Positions 42,563 through 53,778 of a stretch of 64,000 nt of DNA are shown here, piece after piece. Location: assembly GCA_037355855.1 (NCBI GenBank), contig CM074758.1, positions 6,917,001 to 6,981,000 of the forward strand, given 5' to 3'. The notes below the pieces were generated by a model, which saw nothing but the letters and a program-made list of their open reading frames with translations, was not told the DNA's origin and did not search any database. A program made the translations under genes and the position numbers. How positions within the stretch are numbered: the stretch's first letter is position 1; each line of letters opens with the position of its first letter. The DNA is from Pseudo-nitzschia pungens (Eukaryota; Bacillariophyta; Bacillariophyceae; Bacillariales; Bacillariaceae).

Positions 42563-43313
42563 GGTGGTTTAATCAGTTGTTTATTAAGTTACTTTAGTTG
42601 CACTATTTCTGTTATTTCACTGCTTGTGGTGAGACTGAGCAAAAAGTGATTGCTCAGTTCCTCCAGTTTTTCTTGCTGGATTTTCATTGCTCTCGTGATA
42701 ACTCGTGTTGTAACTGATTTTCCCCCTGGTTTGTCCAGTGGTGGGAGTTGTTTCTCTCTTTAGTTCCCGGGAATCCTGTGGTTCTCCGGAGTTGTTTCTG
42801 TTTTTATAACGTGGGATTTGATTCCCGTGGTTCTCCGGCGTTGCTTCTCTATTAAGCAATCACCGGGCCGGTCCCACTTCCCGTTTCCCGTGGGATTGGT
42901 GGTGTTTAGGTATTCATTATATACCTTTCCAGATATCCGTATACTTCGGTTTTGGTTGGCATCCCCTATTCGGTCTGTCCATCCACTCAGTGTTGGTCCA
43001 ATTAGTCCACTCACTGGATTATGTGTCACTTTTTCGACACTTATTTCATTATTTCTTTGTTCGATTATTTCTGCTGTCGACCATGGTCCTGTTTAGGTAC
43101 TTAGGTGTCTCTGTTGCTGCTGTTGCTCCCTTCTTTGGGCGCCAACAGTTGCTGGGGTCGGTCTTCCTTGTGCTGCAGACACTGGATATCCTTCTCCCTG
43201 TTTTTGCCTCTCTGTGCCTCCATTTTCTGGCAGTCTTTCGATCTCGTCGGCGCCTTGGCCGATCGATCTCTTTCTGCTCATGGTCATCAGCACTCAGCTT
43301 GATTTTAAAATCA
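42563..43313 (-). promoter_or_regulatory. Leader of LTR element 4 between 5' LTR and gag
   Basis: A 750-bp untranslated leader. No TGG-type primer site directly abuts the LTR (TGATTTTAAAATCAAGC in sense, itself palindromic). A GGCGCC stretch lies about 175 bp in. No conserved ORF seen. Confidence 0.5.
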
Positions 43314-43502
43314 TGCCATACCCCGGGTCTACTAGTGATTAGAATAGTAGTGATATGCAAATTGTGAGCTCTATTGATTAGTCTATTTGCTACAGTTCTA
43401 AGAGCCCTCCGAATCAGCGATTCTGTCGACTCGCCGATTGTTTTTATCCTTATCCTTAATCCAGTCCCGTGTGCGCTCGTGACTGTATTTTGGTGCACGG
43501 CA
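43314..43502 (-). repeat. 5' LTR of LTR element 4
   Basis: 189 bp, no difference from 37651-37839 seen by eye; followed by the TSD AGGAC. Confidence 0.92.
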
Positions 43503-44121
43503 AGGACCATAAGCGAAAACACATATGGTCCAGCAGGGCAATGGACTTGAAAACAGATGACAGCTGGAATTTCTTGTAGAAATATACCTACAGTGGAAGG
43601 GGCTGTTCGTGAACTACACCTTGAAAAGACTTAGGGGACTTAGCAAGGAACCTTGAAGAATGTAGAACGTTAAGTGGAAATCACTTAGGAAGCTTGGAAA
43701 CAATGTAGAACATTAAGTATAATATATACTTAAGGGCCTTGAGGGTGGAGCTTGGAAACAGATCGAAGCAGTACATTACAGACGGCAACAGTAAGACGGC
43801 AACAGTATTAGAAGTATTTTCGAAGCGCTGTAGAATCGGTACTGGAGGTGCTGTAGAAAATTAGGTGTCGGTTTTGTTTTGGTTGTTGCTGCTGATAGGC
43901 CGAGTGGTGAATTGGCAACCAAATCAACCAAAAGAAGCAGCCAGCAACTGAACCAATAGCAGAAACAAAGAGCGCAGGTCTTGGTTAATACATGTAGGTC
44001 CTGGGGTTGTGATTGGTGGTGTAAAAGGGAGCGAGATATCGCATGGTAAAGTTGTGTAGAAATCTACGTATTTTTAGTACTGGAACATCGGAACGTCGGA
44101 CAAAATGCGCGATGCGCAAAT

Positions 44122-44535
44122 TGCCCTTGTCTTCTTTGAAAAGAATACCATGTATTCCGCCACTGCTCTTCTTTTTTTCCATTCACCAAAGGATTCAATG
44201 ATACTGAGACAGGTACATCTGGATAGTTTGTCGACTTCTTTCCTTGGTACGTAGATCTTTTTGCAGTAGGGAGGTGCCATATCGATCCATTTAACACAGT
44301 GCTTTATCTTCTCCTCATCCGACATTCTTTTGTTTTCTTTCTTTCTGAAGGTGACAAATGGATGAGAAACACAATCAAAAGGAACAAAACCAATGCTCTC
44401 ATCATCACTTGGACAGCTTTCCCCTCTTCTTCTTGTGTGGATCCGGATCCTTGCTTCATCGTCATCTGCTTCTTCTTGGCGTTGTTCTTCTTCTAACACC
44501 TCCTCCAGCGTGATCATTGAGCGTTTTAGTCTCAT
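44122..44535 (-). pseudogene. Transposase N-terminus (piece 1 of 5)
   Basis: 138 codons from ATG 44535 (MRLKRSMITLEE). Acidic stretch, then SIGFVPFDCVSHPFVTFRKK, CVKWIDMAPPYCKKIYV, a LSRCTCLSIIESF block and AEYMVFFSKKTRA, at which the 19-bp TSD begins. The frame continues at 36514 as EQQEIIMNWIRY. The order (CTCL block, YMVFF..KK, then core) fits what I recall of DUF7869 proteins. The start is the most upstream ATG of the frame; no upstream exon was identified. Confidence 0.65.
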
Positions 44536-44997
44536 GTTCTGCCTTGTTCAGAGGCACCCAGCAGCAGTAAGTATTGATCCCTGGCGTGTTAAGGAGGTAG
44601 TAGTCAAATACTAGCAGTAGAGGTGCTGAGCTGATGAGGTGCTCACACTAACTTCTTGTCATTGAGCTCATTGCAGGTGAGATTGTATCAATCGAAAATA
44701 AAAGAAGGAAGAAAAAAAAACATGGGAGTCTTGCTTTCGATAAACAAAGAGAAACTCAACAATCGCGCACAGTGGAGTGGTTAACAAGAATGAAACTGAT
44801 AGTTTTTGACACATGTGCGCACCTACTGACAGACCATGTGAGTAACGTTTTAATCGATTGTTTTGCAGTCATTTGTTCATAAGTTCTCTTCTAGAAGGAG
44901 TTGGAACTAAAGAAAAACATCAGCTACAAACTTAAAATGAGCTCTATCGATTGGTCCAATGTGCCTTTTTTGTTTTTACAGTCATTTTGGGTCATTT
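44536..44997. other. Upstream region of the transposase
   Basis: No gene seen. AT-rich from about 44680, with an A-run at 44713-44721. Presumably the promoter and 5' UTR of the transposase; no specific motif can be named. Confidence 0.4.
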
Positions 44998-45284
44998 TGC
45001 AGCGACAACACATTTTTATTCGGACCGTCTTATTTTTAGACGCATAGTTATGCGTCTAATATTAGACGCATAACCCACGATTATGTGTCTAAAAAAACGC
45101 ATAGTTATGCGTCTAAAAAAGGTTTTAGATGCATATTTATGTGTCTAAAAAAGGTTTTAGATGCATAGTTATGCGTCTAAAAAAGTTTTTAGACACATAA
45201 TTTTAACGTCTAATAACGGTTTTAACGGTTATAGTTACGCGCGGTCCTCAAAAACTGCCAAAATAAAACCATCGGATGGCCCAG
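44998..45284. repeat. Right TIR and subterminal repeats of the large DNA transposon
   Basis: Inner edge CATTTTTATTCGGACCGTC (inverse of 4010-4048), six or more TTAGACGCATAGTTATGCGT palindromic units with C-to-T type variants, CGGTTTTAACGGTTATA, and the outer end AAAACCATCGGATGGCCCAG followed by TA. Confidence 0.8.
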
Positions 45285-45286
45285 TA

Positions 45287-45732
45287 AAAAAACAACTTGT
45301 TTGATTCGTGCTTTTCTGAAGAAATTTCGAATACAGTAACGCAGGTGTCCCAGTAATGCAATACCTACAAAGGGTGTGAACGGACAGACGGGAGAAGGTA
45401 AGACCAGCTTGCAACCGAAACAACAACAACAGCAAGTTCCTCTGCAGCAAAGTGCTAGGAAGCAAGTGAGCTCATCAACAATATTGAAGACCACTTGTGC
45501 TGGACTTCTCCCCTTCCACCAACAAGTTGTTGAAAGAATTCCAGTAGACAGGAAAGCACGCCCTGATCAGGTTGTAGTCAGTGAAGTCTATTTCTTGTTC
45601 ATTTGTAACCGAATCTGGTGCCTGCTCCATTATGCCCAATTGGGGTTGATGTCTCATCAGATCTCGGTGTTGACCTTCATCTTCCAGTAACGGGGGTGGC
45701 AGAGGGATAAGTCCAGCGGGCATTGTTATTGT
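45287..45732 (-). other. Flank of LTR element 6; possible small ORF 45475-45723
   Basis: An open minus frame of 82 codons (MPAGLIPLPPPLLEDEGQHR start) begins just inside the LTR 6 insertion site. Across the LTR element the sequence joins 51515 onward, where the minus strand reads SFMTNLTPAKLDQLEKNK then TAA in another frame. This could be an old retroelement remnant or a host gene; I cannot decide. Confidence 0.25.
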
Positions 45733-46047
45733 TGTAACATGCTAGCGTAGGCTAGTAGTTACGAATTAATAATTAACCGAATCCCACATGGGATTCAATC
45801 GGTACATATATGTATGATATACATGTATGAATATCCGGTATGTATGAACAGGCATACAGAAGAGAGCGATCGTACGATTAAGGTTACATACAGAATATAT
45901 GTTATATACAGGGATGTCGATTATATAAAGACATTGCGATGACCTCATCGCTCATTATTTCCTCTCTTTAATTTCAATCCCATTTCGTAAAGTGAAATAA
46001 CACACAATTATTCATACTACTCCGAATTTCTACCTTAGAGTGTTACA
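45733..46047 (+). repeat. 5' LTR of LTR element 6
   Basis: Starts TGTAACATGCTAGCGTAGGC and ends GAGTGTTACA. AAGTAATTACTG abuts its inner edge (46048-46059) and TTCAGTACTGAA lies at 46088-46099. Confidence 0.9.
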
Positions 46048-46181
46048 AAGTAATTACTGTCCGCTTCACGTAGGAACAGTAGTAGAATTCAGTACTGAAA
46101 TCTCAAGAAAACCAAAACATCGAAAGCCTCAACAACAGAGGCAACCTGTACCCTTGACAAGAGCAACCTCCTTATCCAACC

Positions 46182-47207
46182 ATGGCCGATATTTACAGAG
46201 ATCCCCCTATTGCCTACAAGAGCTCCTTTGATTGAACCAAGCCAAAACTATTCACCTTGTACAATGTCGATGAGGACCGGACCGACAGCATGAAAGTCCC
46301 CCTGTTCACAGAGACCGGAGGACTAGAAGAACTGCTCTTCGTAGAGGAGTCCTTTTGCAACGCGGCTAAGCTTCTAAGACTTCCAGTCAACATATACCTA
46401 ACCCATTTCAGTCGGTGCCTCACCACCGATGCCCAGAGCAAGTGGAACGACATGATAAAGGATCCACTGGATCCAGAAGAGTATCAATATGAACAAGAAG
46501 AGATTGGAGGATATGACCAGGCGTTCCTTGACTTCACCAAGCTCTACTGCAATGCCAGAGATGCTAGAGACATCATGCACACCTATCTACGCAGCTCGGA
46601 ATGTCGAAAGACCCCATCAGTTACATGCAAGGAGCATGCTGACCGTATCCTTATCCTCATGAAATATACCCAGAAACTAGATGGGAGCAGCGCGCCCCTT
46701 TCCAGAGTGGAGAAACTCACTATCCTGCTCCATTCTTTTCCCTCTGCATGGATCGAGAGCTATGGCATTATCCACAGTGGAATTCAAGAAGACACCACAG
46801 TCCAACACATCGTGGACCACATGAGCTGTCACGAGCGACAAGCAAACAAGAAAGGCAACAAGAACAACAAGCAGCAGAAGCGCTCGAATAACAACAGCAA
46901 CCACAACAACAGCAACTCTCGTAAACGAAACTCGAACTTTGACAAGGGAAACAACAACAAGAAGAAGTCCAATCCCTGCAGAATTCCCGGTCACAATCAT
47001 GATTGGTCTGAGTGCTCAAAGAACAAGTTCTCCAAGAACTACAAAGGCCCCGGTACCAACCAAACTGAGTCCTTCCACACTCATACTCAAGCTCTTATGA
47101 TACCCGGCAGCAACGATGCCCGGGAGGCCGCAATCAAAGAATACCATGCCAATCATGGTGGTCGAACACAAAGGAGCATCGATGGGGAGCTTGTGTGGCT
47201 CCCCTGA
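46182..47207 (+). pseudogene. Gag of LTR element 6, premature stop
   Basis: ATG 46182 (MADIYRDPPIAYKSSFD), then TGA at 46233-46235 where LTR element 2 has CGA. The frame is otherwise open to TGA 47205-47207. Very similar to the gag of LTR element 2 in the capsid region, with Asn/Lys linker and CRIPGHNHDWSECS, where the last residue differs from the usual Pro. A shorter start at 46257 would lack the N-terminus. Confidence 0.8.
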
Positions 47208-50200
47208 GTCTCCAGAGGCTCCAAGCCTCCAAAGAAGCCCCCGGCTTCACCTAAACCAGCAATCACCTTGCCTCCAGCTCCCCGGGAACTGGATGCCAGC
47301 ACAGCCCTGCTGTCTGGGATGACGCATGGAGGAGATCTCCCAGATAAAGAGGGGAAGGAACCTACAGGATGGAGTATTCCTGTTGAAAGCTCAGCAAAGC
47401 CTGCAATCGCAGCAACAACAATAAAAACAGTTCAATTCTCCGCAAAGAGCAATCCAAACATGGATCCGAATCAAAAACAACTGAATCGATCCAAGGGTAC
47501 AACAGACGCGAAAGATAGTACAGCAGCAATAAATAGACCACTCTTGCCCCTGGCAAGGAATTGGTCCACTGGGACAGCAAAAAATCTCTATTGCAATACC
47601 CAAAACTCCAAAGACTACACCAAAGGAGGTGCGCTGGAGCAAAATTATTTAAAGCTGCTGTCGACTGCTGGAAATCCAGCAGAACAGGCATCGAATAAGA
47701 GCAACGTGGCTCCTATTCTTCTAACCAACGTACAGTACATACAAGGCATCCCCACAAAATCAAGACCACTACTAGCACTACTAGATAGTGGATCCTCCGG
47801 AACTCTAATCAACAAGAGAGCACTACCATTCGGCACCATACCAATTCGCAGCAAACATCAAGTCCTAACTACGACAGCAAATGGAAGCTTTGACACAACC
47901 AAGTATATTATCATGAAGAACATCAAGCTACAGGAGTTTGGCAACTACAACATCGACCGACAAGAGGCAAGGCTCTTCCATTCTCCCAACTGCAAATATG
48001 ATCTAATACTAGGCAGAGACTTCCTCCACTTAGCAAAGATCAATCTCCTATTCAAAGAAGGAGCAGTTCAATGGATGGATAGAACCATTCCTATGAAGGA
48101 CACCTCCCTATACCATGACAACTATACCATGCTCATGGAAGAACTAGAAGACGCTGAACTCTTTGCTGATGATCTCTCCTTTGCCAATCCATACAAGTCC
48201 AAGGTGATCCTAGATAGAGCCTACCAAGAAACAGATCCATCTGCAGTCGCGCAACAACAGTCCCACATGTCCAAAGCAGAGCAACAACAGTTCCAAGCCA
48301 TACTAAACAAGTATCCAAATGTCTTCAATGGAGAACTTGGCAAGTACCCTCACAAGAAGATCTCTCTAAGACTGAAGCCCGGATCCAAGCCCATACACAA
48401 GAAGCCCTATCCAGTTGCATACAAACGAGAAGACCTATTCAAAAGGGAGCTCCAGAATCTTTGCAATGATGGAGTCCTCAAGAGATGCACTGGACCAGCT
48501 GAATGGGCTTTCCCAACCTTCATAGTACCAAAGAAGGACAACAGAGTTAGATGGGTATCAGACTTCAGAGAACTCAATGAACTTCTTGAGAGGCGTCCTT
48601 ATCCAATCCCCCGGATACAAGACATCATGAACAAGCATGGCAAGTATACCCACTTCACCAAGACTGACTTGTCCATGCAATACTACTGCTTTGAACTGGA
48701 TGACGCAAGCAAAAAGCTCTGTACCATAGTCACTCCCTATGGATGTTATGAGTATCAAAGACTACCAATGGGAGTTAAAGTCTCCCCAGACGTGGCGCAG
48801 CAGCTTATGGAAGATATCCTACAAGACACTGACTGCACTGTTTATATTGATGATATAGGCATCTGGACCAATGGCTCCTTTGATCTCCACATGAAGACCA
48901 TTGACAAGATTCTTGACAGACTTAACCAGAATGGCCTCAAGTGCAACCCACTCAAGTGTGATTGGGCTGTACAAGAAACTGACTTCCTTGGATATTGGAT
49001 GACTCCCACTGCAGTTAAGCCATGGTGCAAGAAGATTGAAGCCATCCTACATATGGACCGACCGAGAACTGTGACCCAAGTCAAGCCCTTTCTAGGAGCA
49101 GTGGGATACTACAGAGACATGTGGCCTTGCCGGTCTCATGTCCTAGCTCCTCTTTTCGATATTACCGGAACCCCGAAGAAGCAGGCTCCTCAAGCAGCTA
49201 CCATCAAAGCCAAACAAAGGAAAGCTCCTTCAGCCTTCACTTGGGGACCTGTTCAAGACAAAGCCTTTCAAGAGATGAAAGCAATGGTGGCAGCAGATGC
49301 GCTGAACACCTATCCAGACCTCAACAAGCCCTTTGAACTGTACACTGATGCCTCAGACCTACAACTAGGCGCTGCCATAATACAAGATGGCAAGCCTATT
49401 GCTTATTGGTCCAAGAAACTATCTGATGCCCAGAAGAATTATACAACCATGGAGAAAGAACTCCTAGCCATAGTACTCTGTTGCAAAGAGTACCGAAAAA
49501 TGCTACTTGGAGGTGTTATCAATGTATACACTGACCATAAGAGCCTTACCTTCCGAACCCTATCAGTCCAGCGCGTCCTCCGGTGGAGATTATTCCTTGA
49601 AGAATTTGGGGTCAACCTTACCTATGTTGAAGGCAAGAAGAATGTTCTTGCAGATGCCTTCTCCAGGCTCCCCCGGATGGATCCACCTACTGAAGGGAAG
49701 AAAGCCCTTGAAAAGGGCACCTTAATTGATTTTTTGAAACTTGAAGTCCCCAAGCAAGATGAAGAACTGTTTTTAGCTGAATTCCCGAACCTCTTCCAAC
49801 ACTTATGCAATGACGCAGACATAGAACTACAAACCTGCTTGCTGAACAATGAGTGTCTAGTCAATCTACCAAACCAACATGATGTGGAATGCCCGGTGAA
49901 CTACTACAATATCTATCTTCATCAGCAAAAGGATCCTACCATCAAGTTCAAGATTCAATCCAAAGCCTTCTTCTAACAAGAATTAGAAGGAAACAACATC
50001 CTCTGCTATGCCAACCAATCGAACCCAGACAACTGGCGCATATACATACCAAGCTCCCTCTCCAATGATACCATCAAATGGTACCATCTCCTGTTGGGTC
50101 ATTGTGGATCCACCAGGCTATATCAAACTATTTCCACAAGATTCTACATCGACAATCTATCCAATCTTTGCAAGACTTACATCTGCCCCGACAGCTGCAT

Positions 50201-51167
50201 TAAATACAAGAACCAACACTCCAAGTATGGTAAGCTGCCACCAAAAGAAGCCCCACTAGCACCCTTCAACGAGGTGCATGTGGATCTTATAGGACCATGG
50301 AAGATTACAGCACAAGGCAAGAACTACAACTTCAAAGCCCTCACTTGTATTGACCCAGTCACCAACCTACTGGAAATCATCCGAATCAGGGACAAATCCT
50401 CTCAGCATGTATCAGACCAATTCAAGAACTGTTGGCTATCAAGATACCCAAGACCTATCAGATGTGTTCACGACAATGGTGGTGAATTTCTAGGAGCTGA
50501 ATTCCAGACTACTCTCAAGCAGTATGGGATCCAAGCCATTCCAACCACAGTTAAGAACCCCCAGTCTAATGCTATTTGCGAGCGAGTCCACCACACAGTG
50601 GCTGATATCCTACGAGTTCTGGTGCATGTCAATCCTCCACAGGCAAACACCAGAGCTAGCCAGCTCATGGATAATGCTCTGGCTACTTGCATGCATGCCT
50701 CCAGATGTGCTGTCAATGCTGCCTTACAGGCATCCCCAGGGTCCCTAGTGTTCAATCGGGACATGCTCGTCGATCTGCCACTAACCTCCAATTTATTAGC
50801 CTTGCAGCAGCTTCGACAGCAAGGGATTAACAAGAATCTACTCAGAGATAATGCCAAAAGAATCAATCACACCTTCCAAGTGAATGATAAGGTATGGATA
50901 CAGGAACCAGATCCGGACAAGCTCCAACCCAGGAAGATCGGTCCCTTTCCAATCACACAAGTCAATCCGAATGGAACAGTGAAGTTGCAAAGAGCCCCTT
51001 CATTGGTGGAAACAGTGAACATCTGAAAGCTCACTCCATATCGAGAACCAAATGAATCCACAGTAAGTCAATCGAATCAGTCAGAGTCGACATCGACTGA
51101 ACCCACAGATATTGAATCGAGCCAATCAAACGACTCGGATTGTTCCATGAGTCATTGGGCGGCTTAA
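47208..51167 (+). pseudogene. Pol of LTR element 6, two nonsense changes
   Basis: In frame with gag after its UGA. Protease LLDSGSSGTLIN, RT YIDDIG (near 48842-48860) and RNase H TDASDLQL. A TAA at 49974-49976 (TTCTAACAA, where LTR 2 has TAC) cuts it before the integrase, which stays open at 50094-51026 (CPDSC, VDLIGPW, DNGGEF, ICERVHH). A TGA at 51024-51026 (CGA in LTR 2) precedes the tail, which ends at TAA 51165-51167. Both are point changes; no frameshift seen. Confidence 0.85.
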
Positions 51168-51197
51168 CTGTGGGATTCGGTCAATCATGAGGCACTA

Positions 51198-51514
51198 TGT
51201 AACATGCTAGCGTAGGCTAGTAGTGTTACGAATTAATAATTAACCGAATCCCACATGGGATTCAATCGGTACATATATGTATGATATACATGTATGGATA
51301 TCCGGTATGTATGAACAGGCATACAGAAGAGAGCGATCGTACGATTAAGGTTACATACAGAATATATGTTATATACAGGGATGTAGATTATATAAAGAGA
51401 TCGCGATGACCTCATCGCTCATTATTTCCTCTCTTTAATTTCAATCCCATCTCGTAAAGTGAAATAACACACAATTATTCATACTACTCCGAATTTCTAC
51501 CTTAGAGTGTTACA
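51198..51514 (+). repeat. 3' LTR of LTR element 6
   Basis: 317 bp, preceded by AATCATGAGGCACTA and followed by the TSD ATTGT. Confidence 0.9.
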
Positions 51515-52571
51515 ATTGTTTATTTTGCTTGTTTTTCTCAAGCTGATCCAGCTTTGCTGGGGTCAGGTTGGTCATAAAGGATGCTTTTGTGTCTACACCA
51601 CTTGCTCTATTGCAACACACATGCCACACACAAGTTCAAGTTTGCATTGGACCCTGGCTCTCCAAGTGACACCTATGCTTTTGTTAGAGTGAAGCCCAAT
51701 GTGTCCACTATCAAAGCCCCTGGGTTATTTCCTACCCCTCTCATATACTTCACCATTAATAAACCTATCTTGAGGCACTCCAAGAAGCTTGTCTGACACT
51801 CTGCCACCTGGAACATAGCAAACCCTGGGTTATACATAAATTATTTACACAAAATGGGCACAGCTGTTATGTACTAGTGGGAATTCTGAATTACAAAGTA
51901 TTTCAGCAGTTGCAATGGTCCTCTTGAGAAGCCTTCCCCTCAACCATGGCTCAAAAGTACCCGAGGCATACCGTTATGTTCCTGGACGACTAGTACCCTC
52001 ATCAGCAGGTTGTGGTCGCTTTTCATACTAGGTAGTAGGGAGGATCTTCTCTATCATCATTTTTGGATCCCAATATCTATTGATTGATTGTTCTTTGTTT
52101 GAACTGGTTGAAAGAAAATTGTTGAGCAGGTTCTTTGTACTGGTGTACAAGATGAATACTACTAGTAACAAGAAGATTCCGAGCCTGCTAAATAAAGCTG
52201 TCATTTTGGACATCACCAATGTCCCTTTGCATATTTGTTTCAAATTGAGATGATAATAAAAAATAAAGTGGACGACAACAGTTATGACACTGACCAATTT
52301 CATGAAAAAGGCGTCACTTGAGAGTGGAGTGAAAGTAATCATTCCACTTGCATCGTTGGAAGTTTTATTACAAAAATACTTTCACTGTGCAGTACTATTC
52401 CACTCTACGAGAGGAGAGTACCATATCTTAGTTCAAAGTACATACCCATGAGTTTCAGCTTTGAATTTCACTCGATACGCTGTATTCTTTGCTTACAAGC
52501 AGTGGCACAAAATTTTGAGAAATGATGTGTGATATTTTGAATGAAAAAAGTCTCCCATTGTTGTCTAGATT
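51515..52571. other. Intergenic; possible small membrane protein ORF 52028-52342 (minus)
   Basis: A 104-codon minus ORF has two hydrophobic segments (LVSVITVVVHFIFYY and LGIFLLLVVFILYT), separated by a charged loop. It lies next to the coiled-coil gene on the same strand. Nothing else supports it. The rest (51515-52027) has short frames only. Confidence 0.25.
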
Positions 52572-53525
52572 CTATTTCTCTTCTTCGTTTTGCTCTATTT
52601 CTAAATGACCTCCAGCAGAGATCACTCGCGAGGTCGTCGTGCTCTTTTCTGTTGGATTTTTTCTTTCAGTTTCATCCATTTCTTTTTGGATTGCTGCTTC
52701 TTCGTCTTCGACATTTTCCATATCTCTGTCATTTTCTGATGAATGCAGTTCATCACAGGTAGAGCAATCTTCAGCATTTCCGATCGTGCCAATTAATCCG
52801 TGAAACTCGTCGGTTTCGACATTATTTCTTTCATCAGAGATCATGTTCGTTTCTGCACTGATAGCAAGCTCATGCAAAACGATCCGGCATTCTTCTGTTT
52901 TGACTTTCAATTCAAATTGTCGATCATGCAATGACTCAACCATGAGGCGGTGCGTCAATAGTTCACTCTCGATATGATCGTAAATGTCTTGGATCGGTTC
53001 CAAAGACTTTTTATACCCTTCTATTTTCTCTTTCATCGCAGCGAGACGCTTTTTGCAGATTTCTTGATTCTCACTTGATTCGTATTCATGAACGTTGGCA
53101 TTTTGGGACATGGACTCCTCCGCGACTTTGATTTTCGAGCGGTATGTTCGCAACCTCGTGTGCAAAAAGTCGCGTTTCGTTTGCAATTCTCCAAGCTTGG
53201 TGTTGGCCCTATCAAGATCACGCTGTAACAACTCGTAGTCCTCGTCCAGGGAATCCTCTGCTGTGCCGCCTACATCATTTGTACCGATGGAAGCGGTTGT
53301 TCTAATCTGATTGCTTTCAGCATCACCTGCCATATCTGACCTCTGCAATTCGTCATTCCGCTTTTCCTTACGAGTACCCGTGTCAGATGACGAAGGAAGG
53401 TGATCCTCCAAAAATTCCAAAAGGTTCTCCCGATCGACACGATCCAGTTTTTGTGTTCTCCGTTTCAAGTTTTCACAATGATTGGATTGCACTTTCTTGA
53501 CAAAAATCGAAACTAAGGCGTTCAT
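52572..53525 (-). CDS. Hypothetical coiled-coil protein
   Basis: 317 codons, intact, from ATG 53525 (MNALVSIFVKKVQSNHCENL) to TAG 52574-52572. Basic N-terminal 35 residues, an acidic/Ser-rich linker, then long heptad-like helices from about codon 95 to 215 (DYELLQRDLDRANTKLGELQ, KKRLAAMKEKIEGYKKSLEP), and a strongly acidic C-terminal tail. No signal peptide or membrane segment. No homology to the surrounding elements and no repeat of it in the window, so it is the best candidate for a normal host gene here. I do not recognise the family; coiled-coil composition alone gives no function. Confidence 0.6.
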   Translation of the reverse strand: MNALVSIFVKKVQSNHCENLKRRTQKLDRVDRENLLEFLEDHLPSSSDTGTRKEKRNDELQRSDMAGDAESNQIRTTASIGTNDVGGTAEDSLDEDYELLQRDLDRANTKLGELQTKRDFLHTRLRTYRSKIKVAEESMSQNANVHEYESSENQEICKKRLAAMKEKIEGYKKSLEPIQDIYDHIESELLTHRLMVESLHDRQFELKVKTEECRIVLHELAISAETNMISDERNNVETDEFHGLIGTIGNAEDCSTCDELHSSENDRDMENVEDEEAAIQKEMDETERKNPTEKSTTTSRVISAGGHLEIEQNEEEK

Positions 53526-53778
53526 TGTTTTTTGTTCTTGGTCTGATACCGTGACTGGTAACTTTTGTTATCCGATAGATGATGGCCGTGTGAAATATGA
53601 GGTCGCAATGGAAGCAGCTCTGAACCGTTCAGTCTTCACTGGTTAGGTCTGGTTTTGTTCGCGATGAAACCAACACCTTTACCAGGCATTGCAGCTGTTA
53701 CGGTAACCTTACTCGTACATACTCGTAGTAGTAGTATTACTTGAAATCACTTTCGATTTCAAATCTTGTAAGCCTGTA
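53526..53778. other. Upstream region of the coiled-coil gene
   Basis: About 250 bp between the gene start and the TIR of the next element. Short AT-rich stretches; no motif I can name. Confidence 0.4.

Larger units (their letters stand above)
37651..43502 (-). mobile_element. LTR element 4: Ty3-like, second family
   Basis: Two 189-bp LTRs (37651-37839 and 43314-43502) that look identical, TSD AGGAC at 37646-37650 and 43503-43507. Gag, protease and pol run in order on the minus strand. The family is unrelated to LTR elements 1-3 and 6 in LTR sequence and gag. LTR identity means recent insertion, later than the non-autonomous element that hosts it. A truncated relative is at 57031-59672. Confidence 0.92.
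36534..44121 (-). mobile_element. Non-autonomous LINE-like element, copy 2, split by LTR element 4
   Basis: A 19-bp TSD with one mismatch, TGCCCTTGYCTTCTTTGAA (36515-36533 and 44122-44140). Without LTR element 4 it is about 1.73 kb. The 3' end at left has the AAT-repeat tail and the LINE hairpin, then 150-bp repeats (TAGCGRC at 37313, 37463, 37613). The unit continues at 43503. The 5' part to 44030 matches copy 1, with about 90 further bp to 44121. It has no coding capacity and is probably moved by the LINE. Confidence 0.85.
2815..45284 (-). mobile_element. Large DNA transposon with TIRs, TA-flanked, filled with nested elements
   Basis: The left end (CAGGGCCATCCGATGG, from 2815) and the inverted right end (CTGGGCCATCCGATGG, ending 45284) match over roughly 70 bp and again in subterminal repeats. 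TA precedes the left end (2813-2814) and follows the right end (45285-45286), consistent with a TA target duplication. Between them lies one transposase gene on the minus strand, split by four later insertions that each have their own TSD. Without these, the element is about 5 kb: TIRs, the transposase and short flanks. TA targets are typical of IS630/Tc1/mariner, but the transposase resembles the DUF7869 type instead, so the superfamily is uncertain. The gene has two stops and one frameshift, so this copy is dead. Confidence 0.8.
45733..51514 (+). mobile_element. LTR element 6: Ty3-like, complete but degenerate
   Basis: LTRs at 45733-46047 (315 bp) and 51198-51514 (317 bp), TSD ATTGT at 45728-45732 and 51515-51519. 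Gag-UGA-pol layout as in LTR element 2, but one premature stop in gag and two in pol. The LTRs differ at several sites (for example TAGTAGTTACG against TAGTAGTGTTACG). Closest relative in the window is LTR element 3. Confidence 0.92.

Noticed and set aside
43128..43150. GGCGCCAACAG as tRNA primer site of LTR 4
   Set aside because: About 175 bp from the LTR, whereas primer sites lie next to it.
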